Assembly (NCBI RefSeq): GCF_030272615.1
Contig: NC_081405.1
Span: forward strand, 471,126,008 to 471,190,007
Source: Cryptomeria japonica
Taxonomy: Eukaryota; Streptophyta; Pinopsida; Cupressales; Cupressaceae
Direction of reading: 5' to 3'
DNA length: 64,000 nucleotides
Position 1 is the first letter of the stretch. The number at the start of each line of letters is the position of its first letter. The position numbers and the translations under genes were made by a program. Of this stretch, positions 45,897 to 56,580 are shown one piece after another. Below the pieces are notes generated by a model, which had not been told where the DNA came from, made no database searches, and saw only the letters and a list, made by a program, of their open reading frames with translations.

Positions 45897-48326
45897 ATGG
45901 CAACGACTACTAGCTCTACTCCTCAACGGACTTTCAAAACTGACCCAAATTCACCTTTATGGAAATATGTCAAAATAATAGACCAAGTAAAAGGTGGTGG
46001 AACATTTTTATGGATATGCAACTTCTGTAGTACGAAAAAAAACTAGCTTCTACAGTCGTGTCAAAGCCCATTTTTGTGCCATTCCCCAACAAGGAATCAA
46101 ACCATGTCTAGGAAAGAATGGAAATGGGATGTCACCTCAAGAAATAGCAGGATATATTAGAGAGCAAGAGGAAGCAAATGCAAGAGTTGGTCGTGCCTCA
46201 AACCATCCTTTGTTGACAGGAAGAGGAAGTAAATCAAAGAGGCCCCCTACTTCTCCATCTTATAGTGATTTTCCTAATATCGTGGTAGAGAGCCACCCAT
46301 TCTTGGACCCAATTAGTGAAGAACCTGTTATTGTGAAGAGAAGCAGGGGACCATTAGAGAGAGCATTTAAGAATGATGCTAGAGAGATTGCAGATCAATC
46401 CGTTGGAAGATGTCTATATGCAAACGGTTTGTCATTTAATGTGGTACGATCACCATATTGGCAGGATATGTTGAAAAAGGTAAATGAGGCTCCACAAGGG
46501 TACACAGGGCCAGGTTATGAGAAGGTGCATAGCACCTTACTAGCAAAGGAGGTAAAAAACATAGACAATGCATTGGCTCCCATTAGAAATTCATGGAAAC
46601 AAACAGGAGTGTCCATCATTTCAGATGGATGGAAGGATACCAAAAATCGGCCATTAATTAATGTAATTGCAGTGTGCCCTAAAGGGGCAATGTTTCTGAA
46701 AGCTGTGGATTGTGAGGGACAGGTGAAGGATGCACAATTTATTGCTAACATCCTTATACAATGCATTCAGGATGTGGGACCTCAAAATGTTGTCCAAGTA
46801 ATAACGGACAATGCAAAGAATTGTAGAGCTGCAGGTATGTTGATTGAGACACGGTTTGAACACATATTTTGGACACCTTGTGCTGTCCACTCTCTCAACC
46901 TCATGCTACAAAAGATAGGCAGGAAAATAGATTGGATCAAACAAATTTATGTTGAGGCTGAAGAGATCCAAATGTTCATCACAAACCATAACATGTCACA
47001 GGCCATTTTCAGATCATTTTCACAGTTGGAGTTGCTAAAGGTAATTGAAACACTTCAATTTTTAAAATCTACATTTCACTTTGATGGTTACTTAATTTTT
47101 ATTTTTTTATCATGTCTTCTTTGTATTCTAATTTTTATTTTTAATTTTTGAATAGGTTGCCGAGACCCGATTTGCATCCAACACAATCGTCTTGAGGCGA
47201 CTTGTGAAGGTGCGACAGCCACTTGCTAGCATGGTAATTAGTCAAAGTTGGTCCCTGTGGAGGCAATCCAATACTGAAAGGGCAGCAAATGTAAGGCGCA
47301 TGATCCTAGATGACACTTGGTGGGATCGAGTGGAATATCTTTTGAGTTTCACTGAGCCCATCATGAGTATGATCCGTTATACTGACATGGATCACCCATG
47401 TTTGGGAGAGGTATATGATGGCATTGACTCGATGATTGAGAAAATGAAAGCCATCATCAATGCAAAAGAGCAAGATCCCGAAGAAACTTTCTTCAAAGAG
47501 GTTCAATCAATTTGTGTTGAGCGGTGGAACAAAATGACCACCCCACTACATCTTCTTGCATTTGCATTGACTCCCAAATTTTATAGTGATGAAATGCTTG
47601 CTAAGCCATCAAGGGTACCACCATATAGAGATTCAGAAGTCAATGAAGGGTGTAGGACAGCACTTACTAAACTCTTCCCAGATTCTGAAATGGAGGATTT
47701 AATGACAAGTGAGTTTGCTGATTTTGTAGCCTCCAATGGTCACGGTGTTTCCGCTCTCCGTGACAAGTATAAAAAGGATTTTCATGCTTGGTGGTACCTC
47801 AATGGCCATACATCACCAAACCTTCAAACTCTTGCAATCAAAGTTTTATCGCAAGTAAGTTTCTTAATTTTTATTGCTCTCTAAATTTAGATTTTTTACT
47901 ATTTTATAATTGTCACCCTCTCACTTTGTGTCAATTATCCAATAGGTTGCTAGTTCCTCTTCATCTGAGCGAAATTGGAGCACATACTCCTTCATCCACT
48001 CAGTGAAATGCAACCGACTGGCAGCAAGTAAGGCAGAAGAGCTCGTTTATGTGCATTCAAACTTGCGCCTTCTTACTCATAAACAAAATGAGTATAAGGA
48101 TGGGAGCACAAAGTTTTGGGATGTAGATCCAGAGCGAACTGATTTGGATTTTTCAGCTGCCACACAATCTTTACTTTCTGGGGAGTCTGATAGCCAATGT
48201 GCTGCTAGTGCAAGTGGCAGTGAGGCTGCATGTGGTTCCAGTACTCTACCTACATCATCTAATGTCAATGATGATGTTGATCTTGATCTTCCTAGTGACC
48301 CATATGATGCTATTGCTGATTATTAG
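45897..48326 (+). pseudogene. hAT transposase, three exons, one frameshift
   Basis: ATG 45897 follows an acceptor (ttgttgtag). Exon 1 runs to 47040, exon 2 is 47156-47854 and exon 3 is 47946-48326 (TAG). All introns are GT/AG and phase 0. It gives about 740 residues in order: a BED-type zinc finger (CNFC near residues 41-44), a DUF659-type core with IISDGWKDTKNRP and VITDNAKNCRAAG, and FWTPCAVHSLNLML, ending in the hAT dimerisation domain (SSSSERNWSTYSFIH...NLRLL) and an acidic tail. A run of eight A's at 46034-46041 shifts the frame within the zinc finger and creates a TAG at 46043. The rest is open. Either the copy is freshly dead or the base is a sequencing slip in the homopolymer. Confidence 0.88.
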
Positions 48327-48668
48327 TTGTGTCATTTTATTGTTGAACGGTTGAGCCAGTGAACAATGAATTCGATATCTATCATAACATTCAAAGTTTG
48401 TAATTTTGTTATAGACTTATAGTTATATCAATATGAATCATATATGATAGTTCCAAGTTTTGTTTAGCATATGGATGATATGTGGGATTCTAAATTTAAT
48501 TTTTGTTTCTACTTATTAGAGTGTATATATGTATATATTTATGATTTTTACATTTTTTTGTACGGACGTACCCATACGTACCCAGGCCCCCCCTAAAAAA
48601 AATGTCGTACCAGCGTACCGTACCCACGTACCCGTACCCGTACCCGTACCGGCAACTTAGATCAAAGG

Positions 48669-49013
48669 TTATCCATTGCTCCTACATTCTTAGTGTTAGA
48701 ATTAGATCCTTCTCCAACCCTTTCCTTTTTTCCTTTTTAAAAATAGGACCAGTAAAGTCTCACGTTCCAGTGATATCCAAAGCAAATCAAACGCTCAGGT
48801 CATCGAATGTAAGTCCCCTTGTGATTCCAGCATAATCACATCATATTACAAGAGCTTATCCACACGTAGAGACCCTACATATAAGAACCTTAGAGTTTTC
48901 TTGAATGATCCTTAGGCGAAATCTTCAACATTCGGGGAAATTTTGTTCAAGAGAAGATAAGGTACCTTGGTATTTTATTCTGTGTTCACATGTGCATGAA
49001 AAACACATCAACA
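48669..49013 (+). repeat. U5 end of the host LTR, after the hAT
   Basis: This is homologous to 59750-60108. Shared words include 'cgaatgtaagtccccttgtg', 'gagcttatccacacgtag' and 'attttattctgtgttc'. It ends CACATCAACA at 49013. Together with sequence left of the hAT it completes one LTR. Confidence 0.65.
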
Positions 49014-49407
49014 AGTAGGAGAAGGCAGAAAATGTTGCCTAAGTTGCAAATGAACTCTATTTTCATTGAAGTTATGGTGAAGTGTGTTGTTTCTTTACAA
49101 TGTGCATGGTTTCTTGTTGAATTCTCATGTTAGATGATAAATAAATTAGATTGAATGGAAGAATTTGTTGAATGCATTTGTGTGGAATCCACTTAATCCA
49201 TACCAAGAGCCTCTTGCTGCTTGTAAGTGCGCCTTGTGTGGTCAACTGGAATAATATGCGGTTAACTCCAAATCGTCATATACTCATTGCTTATGCATTA
49301 ACTTGAATGGTGATCAATGTTTGATGGTATTGATTCAAACATCTTTGAAACGTCCTTAGAAGATTGCACTGAGCTTGTGTCAAATTGTTCATGTTTGATT
49401 GTGAGAC
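49014..49407 (+). repeat. Second R-U5 copy, split by the 49-59 kb element
   Basis: It is similar to 44470-44880, with 'cattgaag..atggtgaa', 'gtggtcaactggaat' and 'cttagaagattgcact' words in the same order. It is continued at 59655-60108 on the far side of the inserted element. It directly follows the end of the previous LTR copy, without internal sequence between. Confidence 0.6.
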
Positions 49408-51571
49408 TGTTGACGGGTCTGAAATCGCATTGCTGCAAACTCCATACGGCGAACGCAGAATAGAATAGCCAACTGATTATCCTACTCTCTCTTGAGATAA
49501 GGAAGTCTCTAATGCTGTTTTCTAGGTTTGATCAAAGCAGACTACCTCAAGGTTTCTTTTGTCAGGTCTTGACTGCGGGACCTCTCAGTGGCTTGATGTG
49601 TTTTTGCTGGAAACACAAGGGGACTTACGATTTGCAACAAGCTAGTCTACTGTGATTCTCGAATTACGCAATAAAATCAAAAGGGAAAGGTTAGGAGATC
49701 TAAAACTAACAACACAGGCATGCGGGTAGACAGATTCAACATAACCAATTCCTGCTTGGCCAGAATAGATCACAACCTTGCAGGAACGGTGCAATCTTCA
49801 AAGGGACTTGGAAGATTTTCAGACTGGAGATGCACGGCTAGGCACCCAATTCTGGCGCAGCTTAGACGGACATCTGCAATTGAACTAAGCACAATCGAAG
49901 GCTCAGGTTAACCACACAAAAGGATACACAATCAGTATATCCTCAGTGGTATGAGCCTGAATCTATCAAATACCTGCACACCCAAAACAGAAAGATCTAT
50001 CTAAAATGCTGAAAGAAACCATGCAAACAGGATGAAAACAAGACAATAAACACCAAATCAATGTTTATATATTGATTTCATTTGCCTATTACAACAATTT
50101 CTGCAGCATCTCTATGCTACTGCTAAGATCTAACCTATTCTAACCTCTAAGATCTAACTATCTAACCATCTAACCAATTGTCTGACAAAAGTCTTCAACT
50201 ATCTAACCCTTTACAAAAGAAAGGTCTCTGCCTTTTATAGATATTACAATTTTGAATCGAAGGCTAGGATGGACTGCATCCAAGGGTCCTGATTTGCCTT
50301 CCAGAAGCTGGCAGCTTTAACCCATGCCCAATTAATTTTCAATTATCCAACCAACAAATATCTCAACTACCTGCCACTATTTGGCTTTAATTCAGGTCTA
50401 TCCAATCTTCTTGGTGGTTGGGAATAGTTATCCACAAAAATATCTTGCACGGGACCCATAGGCAATTTACAATAAAGCTGCTTTAGTTTTAAAATTGAAT
50501 TTCTGGACTTAAATCTAGCTGTGTGCTTTTTTGAGAATGCATAAACTTTGCAGCATTGAGAGTGTTTTGTGGTCTTTGGTCCTGGTGGTGGACTTCATCT
50601 TTGTTCAGCGGCACGGTTCCCAATGTTTGGTTGCTCTTGCGCTCCTGCATCTTTTCTTTTCCAATTTCAGCACCTGGCCTTGATTGCGATCCTTCCTTAA
50701 TTTGCGTTTCAGGTTTTTTCTCCTGGTTCTCCAATGACGTCCTGCGATCAATCAACCAGTTTCACTTCATTAAATTAATTTGAAAAATTAAATAATTTAA
50801 TTTAACAAACATTAAATTTAATTACGATGTCTGGCTTGAGAAGCTCTTTGTGAGATGTATCTTGAAAATGCTTCTCCTTTCTCTTCGAATGTGAAATCTG
50901 ATCCTTGGGCATTTTACTTCTGCGTGATTTTAGCTTCGGAGTCTTGGGCGTTTTGAATGGGTTTATGGCGTTTTGAAAACTTCTTATAGCGCAATTCTGG
51001 AGGTTTGAAGAGCTTCTGCAAATTTTAAAACTCTAACTCTCATGCTTTTCTGGTGAATTTCGGAGAACTTAGACGTTTTGAAATTTCATCATATTCTCCA
51101 ATTTAGCCCCCCAGGGTCCGAAATTGGCATTTTAATTGAAATTTTGGACCATTTGGGAATTTTTGCACATCTTCCAAATATTAAATTTCGGCCCCATGGT
51201 CCGAAATTGATGTTTTGGGTGAAATTCGGAGCTCTTGGGGTTTCTTACAAACCTTTTAAGCATTTTCGGACCTAAAGCACCCTTTTGGGAAATTTCGGAA
51301 TGTTTGAACCAGAGAAACGAAAATCGCCCGAAATCGCCCAAACTCGGCGAGTCCGAGTCCGAGTCAGGCCAAACGAGTCCCAGGGGCTCGGACTCGGACT
51401 CGGCCGAGTCTGGAGAGTAAACTCGCCAGACTCGCCGAGTTGGCGATTTTGGCTCAAAATCGCCAGACCCGCCGAGTCCTGAGCCCCAGACTCGGCTACT
51501 GGCTGGGTTAATAAAATGACAAAAAAAAAACATTTTAAAAAGTTTTTTTAAAAAGTAATAAGTTTTTTTGG

Positions 51572-51985
51572 AAGGGCGAAATTTGACATTTTGGTCTCTC
51601 CGTCAGGATTATTTTATGGAATATAACATTTAAGTATAAGTGACATTTCCTTATATTCTTCTTTCTTATACTTTAAGTTATATTCCATATATACTGTCAG
51701 GATGTTTGAGAGTGGTTTCGGGCCTCCAGGAGTTATATTGCAAAATCTAGTTTTTGGAGGATTCTTCAGTTTTCCAGACTTAGTCAAATTTCAGGATCAG
51801 GACATTCCAGACTTAGCCAAATTTCAGGGCATTTGAAGATCAGGATGACATTCCAGACTTTATCACTCACCAACTTGACCTAGCTTGGACCTTCAAGAAT
51901 GATACTCACCAAGCAAGACCCAATTAGCAACAAGTGCAAAACCAGGCCCTAAGGAAGACTCTCAAAGAAACCCTAATTCAGACTT
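51572..51985 (+). repeat. 414-bp LTR-derived block between 17-bp direct repeats
   Basis: GTAATAAGTTTTTTTGG occurs at 51555-51571 and 51986-52002, exactly flanking the block. Much of the block (51572-51880) matches the U3 start of the LTR family at 41845-42120 in reverse complement. It looks like a fragment inserted in the small hAT with a long target duplication, or filler from break repair. Confidence 0.7.
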
Positions 51986-52003
51986 GTAATAAGTTTTTTT
52001 GGC

Positions 52004-52110
52004 CTCGCGGGGCGCTGCCCCTCGACCTCGCCCTGTATCGCGACAGGAAGCGTGCAAGGGGCGCTGCCCCTTGACCCCACCTTGGGGGCGCTGCCCCCAA
52101 ACCCCCGTCG
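52004..52110. repeat. GGGGCGCTGCCCC repeats inside the small hAT
   Basis: The word GGGGCGCTGCCCC occurs twice, followed by a GGGGGCGCTGCCCCC variant, each a near-perfect palindrome. They sit immediately before the transposase C-terminal remnant, as do the related repeats at 29195-29345. Confidence 0.7.
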
Positions 52111-52119
52111 AAAAATATG

Positions 52120-52409
52120 GGGGAAACTGTGTCGATAGAAGTAGAGAAAATTTAACCTCCGAGTCTGACATTGATTGGATCGACCAGGTAGATATAGAGG
52201 TTGAGACTGTAGCCATGGCAGAGGAGGAGCGGAGAGCACGAGCACAGACAGGAGATTCAGAGGCAGATAGTGACACAGATGTTCCTAATGTTGGTGAGCA
52301 TGGCATGGTGTCACGGGGAGCGGCTATGGCAGTCGAATCATCCAGGAACTACCTTAGACGCCTTCGCAGGGGGCTGGGGCCGGATGGTGCAGGCTCCTCT
52401 GAGCCATAG
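52120..52409 (+). pseudogene. Transposase C-terminal remnant in the small hAT
   Basis: The frame gives NLTSESDIDWIDQVDIEVE, then AEEERRARAQTGDSEADSD, ending RRGLGPDGAGSSEP at 52409. The acidic, Asp- and Glu-rich tail after a DxDWIDxxD word is like the end of plant hAT transposases. The dimerisation domain itself is missing, so this is an internal-deletion remnant. Confidence 0.5.
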
Positions 52410-53740
52410 ACTTGTAGTTGTATTTACCTTTGGTATTTGTATGAAACATTTGATGATGATCATATGATGACATGGATTTTTTATTCCATGAGTTTTGTAA
52501 TATTGTATACATTTGACAATATTTATATATCTATGTTTGTTATTTTCTTCAGCTACAATTTGCGTTTATGCTTATGTGATTGATGTATACTTGTGTATGT
52601 AATCAAATGAGCCGAGTTTGATGATGTTATTGTGTCTTTAAGGTGTATTCAATAAAGGGTGCATGAAACAAGTTTTAAATCTTAAAATTTTTTTGAGTTT
52701 TTCACTTTCCCGAGTCCAGCCGAGTCTGGAGCCGAGTCTGACGCCGAGTCCCGAGTCCGAGTCCGATTTGGCCTTGCCGAGTCCGAGCCGAGTCCGAGTT
52801 TCGTTTCTTTGGTTTGAACTTTTTGCAACTTTATCATTTTCGGACCTTCTGGCGTTTTTTGGAATTTAAAAGAAAACTTCGGGCCATAAGGCGTTTTACA
52901 ACTTGCCCAGAATTTCGGACCATTTCAGCATATTTTGCAAAAAAAAAAAACTTCGGACCCTTAAACACTTCTGCAAATTCAGAGTTTCAAGGCGTTTTTG
53001 AAAATTTGGAGGTTTTCATGTTTTGGCGAACTCTGCTGGGAATATTTTCGGACCTAAACGCGCTTGGAAATTTCGCGATTTTAGACTCTTGGCGAATTTC
53101 GGAGCATTTAAACACTTTTTGCGAACTCTATCATTTTCAAACTTGAACCACTCTTTTGCAAATTTCGGAGTGTTTGAATGAATTTTAACGCCTTTTGCGA
53201 TTTTCGCGTTTTAACAAGAACCACGGAGTTTCGGACCTGGACGCCTCTTCGCATTATGCAAACTTCGGAGTATTCATCGCTCTTGGGATTTCGCGGCTTC
53301 AGGACTTTTGGTGAGTTTTTTAAAGAATTTTCGAACTACTTAACATGGTTTGCAAATTCCTTTAAAAACGTCAGACCATTGGCACATTTTTGCAACTTTT
53401 TAAATAAAGTTCGGACCACTCACGCCCTTTGGGATTTTAGGGTTTAAACGCCTTTGGGATTTTAGGGTCTCAAACGTGTTTTGTTTTTAAACTGGATGCA
53501 CTTTCCATTTACCTCCCAAGGTCCGAAAATGAGGACGCTTAAGTGGTTTTCGGACCTCGTAACATATTTTGCAAAATCACGTTTTTTAAACATTTCGCCC
53601 CAGGGTCCGAAAATGGACATTTAAAGTGTTTTTCGGACCTTGAGGGTCTTTTGGCAACTTAAGGTAAATTTCGGACCTAAAGGGCCTCTTGGCAAGTTTT
53701 CACTTTTTCAACTTTTGGCTTCTGGGTCCGAAATTGAGCA

Positions 53741-53792
53741 TATGGAATATAACATTTAAGTATAAGAAAGTATATATTCCATATATACTTTC
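53741..53792. repeat. Foldback TATGGAATATAAC...TATATTCCATATA
   Basis: A short inverted repeat with AT-rich arms lies in the U3 of both LTRs (also at 59401-59445), in the 51614-51697 block and at 42037-42100. The loop differs in each copy. It is probably an ancient foldback element now part of the LTR family. Confidence 0.6.
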
Positions 53793-54923
53793 AGGGTGTT
53801 TGAGAGTGGTTTCGGCCCTCTAGGTGTTATATTGCAAATTCTAGTTTTTGGAGGTTTCCTCAGTTTTTCAGAGTTAGCCAAATTTCAGGATCAGGACATT
53901 CCAGACTTAGCCAAATTTCAGGGTCAGGAAAGAAAGGCACAAACTGGGGGGTCCCTGTCCAAGACGGGGATGGGTGTGCGATTCGCACAACAAATGGCAA
54001 CTCGGCTGGGAAATGTTCCTGAACATTTCAAGGATGACTATCCGGATCGAACCCGAGAATCTCTGGTACATACCCCACAAAACAGCCCAAATGATAGAAG
54101 ACGGATTCAAAGTAAAAATGAGGTCACAAACTGAATCGAGTCACCAACCTTGAGAAATCGATTGTGTGCAGTGAAGTTCATTCAAGCCCAAAGAAGGTTG
54201 AGATATCATTGTTTAGTTAAAGCAAGCTACATAGAGCGACTCTAACTTCAAAAGCAACCTGGATAGAGCCCCGCTACCAGCAAGCGTCTATAGCCCCGAC
54301 GGAGTTATCGCCTGTAAGCTCACAGAGATTGCTCTGTTTCCGATAAATTTTCTTTTTGAAAATCGGCAGAGGTGTTTGCATTCCCAAAGCCAAGCAACTT
54401 GAAATTTCCTTGCTTTTCAATTTCTTTTCTTTTGATTTTTCTCTTTTATTTTCACTTTTCACCTTGGCTGGTAAGCAGTGAAGCCTACGTGGGATTGAGC
54501 GTTACAGTGGTCGCTGAAGCAGAGCTTCAGAATTTTTTCACTTGTAGTGACCTCCCTTTGATAAAACGACAGACTTAAGCCTTTTTAAGCGTTTAAAAGT
54601 GCAGTGTGACAAGACGCAGTAAGCAACTAAATTTTTAGACTGACTAAGCCTTAAACCAAAATGGATTGACTACGGGGGCAATCGTCAATTAGGCGCTCTA
54701 CCAAAGTCGGCATCCAAGAAATGAGCCGGAAAAAAATTTCCAACTTTGTACACCAGAGCTGGGAAAAGCAAACAAACCCCTTCAAAAATTGACAGGGAGA
54801 CAACCCCTTTCTGAAAGGACACCTACACTACGGAAAGCAAACTAAACTAAAGCAGAAAACAAGAAATCTAAGCTAGAACAGAAAACAAACTATTCACAAA
54901 ACAAGAAATGAAAACTAAACTAA

Positions 54924-56305
54924 CTATGTACAAGAAAAGACCGACTGCACAAAAGGTGGACTATATGCATGCGTTCCCGACCCTGGGTGATTTTCCAATA
55001 TATGCAGCAGTAACAGGGCAGTGGGAATAGTTCTCAGTTTGGCTGGTTTGTCTTTGTATTCTGAAAAGAAAATTTTCAGTTGGCCACTCTCGAATTTAAC
55101 CAGGACATCGGGCAAAATTTTAATTGGGGAAGTTTATCAGGTCCATGGTTAATCCATTTACAAGTTGTTTTTCCAAAATATTCAAAATTAAACGGAAAAT
55201 TTTTAGAATTAACAGCAAGAGGGAAAGAAACAACCTGGCAGGTTTTCGAGTCATGCAGAGTTTTGCACGGTGGGTTGTACGGCGAGAAGGCTTCAACAGC
55301 TGTATCAGGAGGTTGCCATTGGTGGTGTAGCATCTCGATAGCGTCTGGTGTATGTAAATCAGCATCAGATTTTTCATTGGGTGGCGCAGGCTGATAGTTG
55401 ATCTCAAAACCGAACTCGAACTCAGGAAAGAGGGGTGCATCGTCTGCTGGTGCATCTTCATATCGTGTGAACAATGCAGCCTTATGTACTTCTATCAATA
55501 CGTCGTCAAACAGTAGGGACTCTTTGATTGATTGGTCCTCAAAAACGTCCTCCATAGACTCCTAGACTGCATCATCCATTTGTGGGGCTGTTGCAAACTG
55601 CTCTTCAACTTGTGGTTGATCCACAAAGCTCCCTTGATCATCCTCTTGAACACTGTTCTCATCAGTTGCAGGGATAATAAATTCATCTGCTACCTTGGTC
55701 TGATTGACGGGTTCATCTTGCTCAACACTTGATAGCCCCAACTTAACATCGTCAGAAGGTGTGATGCTGTATTGATTTTGCGATCTTCTATACTCGTCTG
55801 CAACAAGGTAGGCACTCCACACTTTGCTGGTGATGCTCTCCTCTAGTTCTTCCAGTAGTCCAAATTGGGCTTTGACTTGACTGACTGCTTCTATGCATAG
55901 CGAGCAGGTGAACTCTGAATGTGGGGTGCGGTGAATTCTGCACCACCAAGGTGACAACACGTTCTCCAAGCATAACTCCTCTTCGAGACCAAATTGATTC
56001 TCAATCAAATTCTTGAACCTTGTAAATTCTTCGATGCTGGACGGAGGACTGAGGATATCCGGTTGTACAGTCGCCTCTGGTTTGGGGACATCCCAAAAGA
56101 ATATCCGCCCCTGTAATGCGAGCTCGACCCTTGACAAAAATGTCAAGCAATTCAGTTCATCGTGCGCTGTGGTGTCATGAATTCTGCAATGAGTTGAAGA
56201 TGCAAATTCGGACAGCTGCCTTGGATAGAACTGCCAACTTAGATCTTGCTGGATTTGAAAAATTTCGGACTGTAGATAGTCTTCATGAAGCAACTGGCTC
56301 AACAT
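54924..56305 (-). pseudogene. Uncharacterised ORF with two C-x2-H motifs in the LTR element
   Basis: ATG 56305 opens a frame of 247 codons to TAG 55564. The same frame then continues for 161 more codons to a TGA at 55078-55076. One frame change near 55110 would extend it to 54924 (LVKFESGQLKIFFSEYKDK). Two Cys/His clusters are visible: CRIHDTTAHDELNC near residue 39 (CX2HX4HX4C) and CRIHRTPHSEFTCSLC near residue 125. They resemble degenerate zinc knuckles. The middle is acidic and rich in E, D and Q. The TAG lies where CAG would keep the frame open. It starts some 270 bases after the candidate PBS, as a gag would, but I recognise no gag domain. Confidence 0.55.
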
Positions 56306-56558
56306 ATTGACTCAGAAATATTTTTGGTATTTTCTAGTTTTTTGATTTTTTTTTTTTTGGCTTTTCTAGTTTAATAGGGATCTTGCATATCCCGAATATA
56401 GCATTTAAAAGGTCGATTAGACTCAACTTGTTGCAAGGAACTGCTAAGGCGCCCTCCCCAATTTTGTTGTGTGCAGAGGGTCAAAAAAGCTACAGGGTTA
56501 CTCTTTACAAATGCAGGCTGATATGATCATGATTTAGCTGTTTAGACATTCATCACAC

Positions 56559-56578
56559 GCCCTCCTTCTAGCGCCAAT
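56559..56578 (-). other. Candidate primer binding site
   Basis: Reading minus from the LTR end ..CAACA, the next bases are GAA then TTGGCGCTAGAAGGAGGG. A TGGCGC start close to the LTR is typical for plant gypsy primer sites, but I cannot name the tRNA. A competing plus-strand candidate lies at 53994 (TGGCAACTCGGCTGGG), inside the other LTR border. Confidence 0.4.
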
Positions 56579-56580
56579 TC

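Larger units (their letters stand above)
44894..48660 (+). mobile_element. Complete hAT transposon, TSD ATCAAAGG
   Basis: The 3,767-bp element has terminal inverted repeats CTAAGTTACCGGTAC (left) and the reverse complement CTAAGTTGCCGGTAC (right), one mismatch in 15. It is flanked by an exact 8-bp duplication ATCAAAGG (44886-44893 and 48661-48668). The 8-bp TSD and the encoded transposase identify the hAT superfamily. Subterminal regions are CpG-rich with short repeats: CGGATTCGGATTCG-like words on the left, CGTACCCGTACC-like words on the right. It sits in the R-U5 of an LTR inside the PEX12 intron, antisense to PEX12. Confidence 0.92.
51310..52811 (+). mobile_element. Non-autonomous hAT element, TSD GTTTGAAC
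   Basis: The 1,502-bp element starts CAGAGAAACGAAA and ends with the complement of CAAAGAAACGAAA (12 of 13). It is flanked by exact GTTTGAAC (51302-51309 and 52812-52819). Both ends carry many copies of CCGAGTC/GACTCGG, the likely transposase-binding repeats. The right part keeps a transposase C-terminal remnant. The TIR differs from that of the 44.9-48.7 kb element, so it belongs to another hAT family. Confidence 0.92.
49408..53992 (-). repeat. Left LTR (3' LTR), carrying a hAT insertion
   Basis: It aligns with 56581-59649 along its whole length once 51310-52819 is removed. The sequence agreement is high, with scattered transitions and a few small indels. The U3 part (plus-strand right half, 52820-53700) consists of degenerate 50-60 bp units with TTTCGGACC and TTTTGCGAA words. 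A TATA box lies at 50231-50240 on the minus strand. Confidence 0.9.

Noticed and set aside
51132-51533. Ser- and Asp-rich open frames near 51.1-51.5 kb on both strands
   Set aside because: They arise from the CCGAGTC subterminal repeats of the small hAT and from LTR sequence.
55080-55394. Plus-strand open frames opposite the LTR-element ORF
   Set aside because: The minus-strand frame is much longer, has Cys/His motifs and follows a promoter and a candidate PBS. The plus frames are its shadows.
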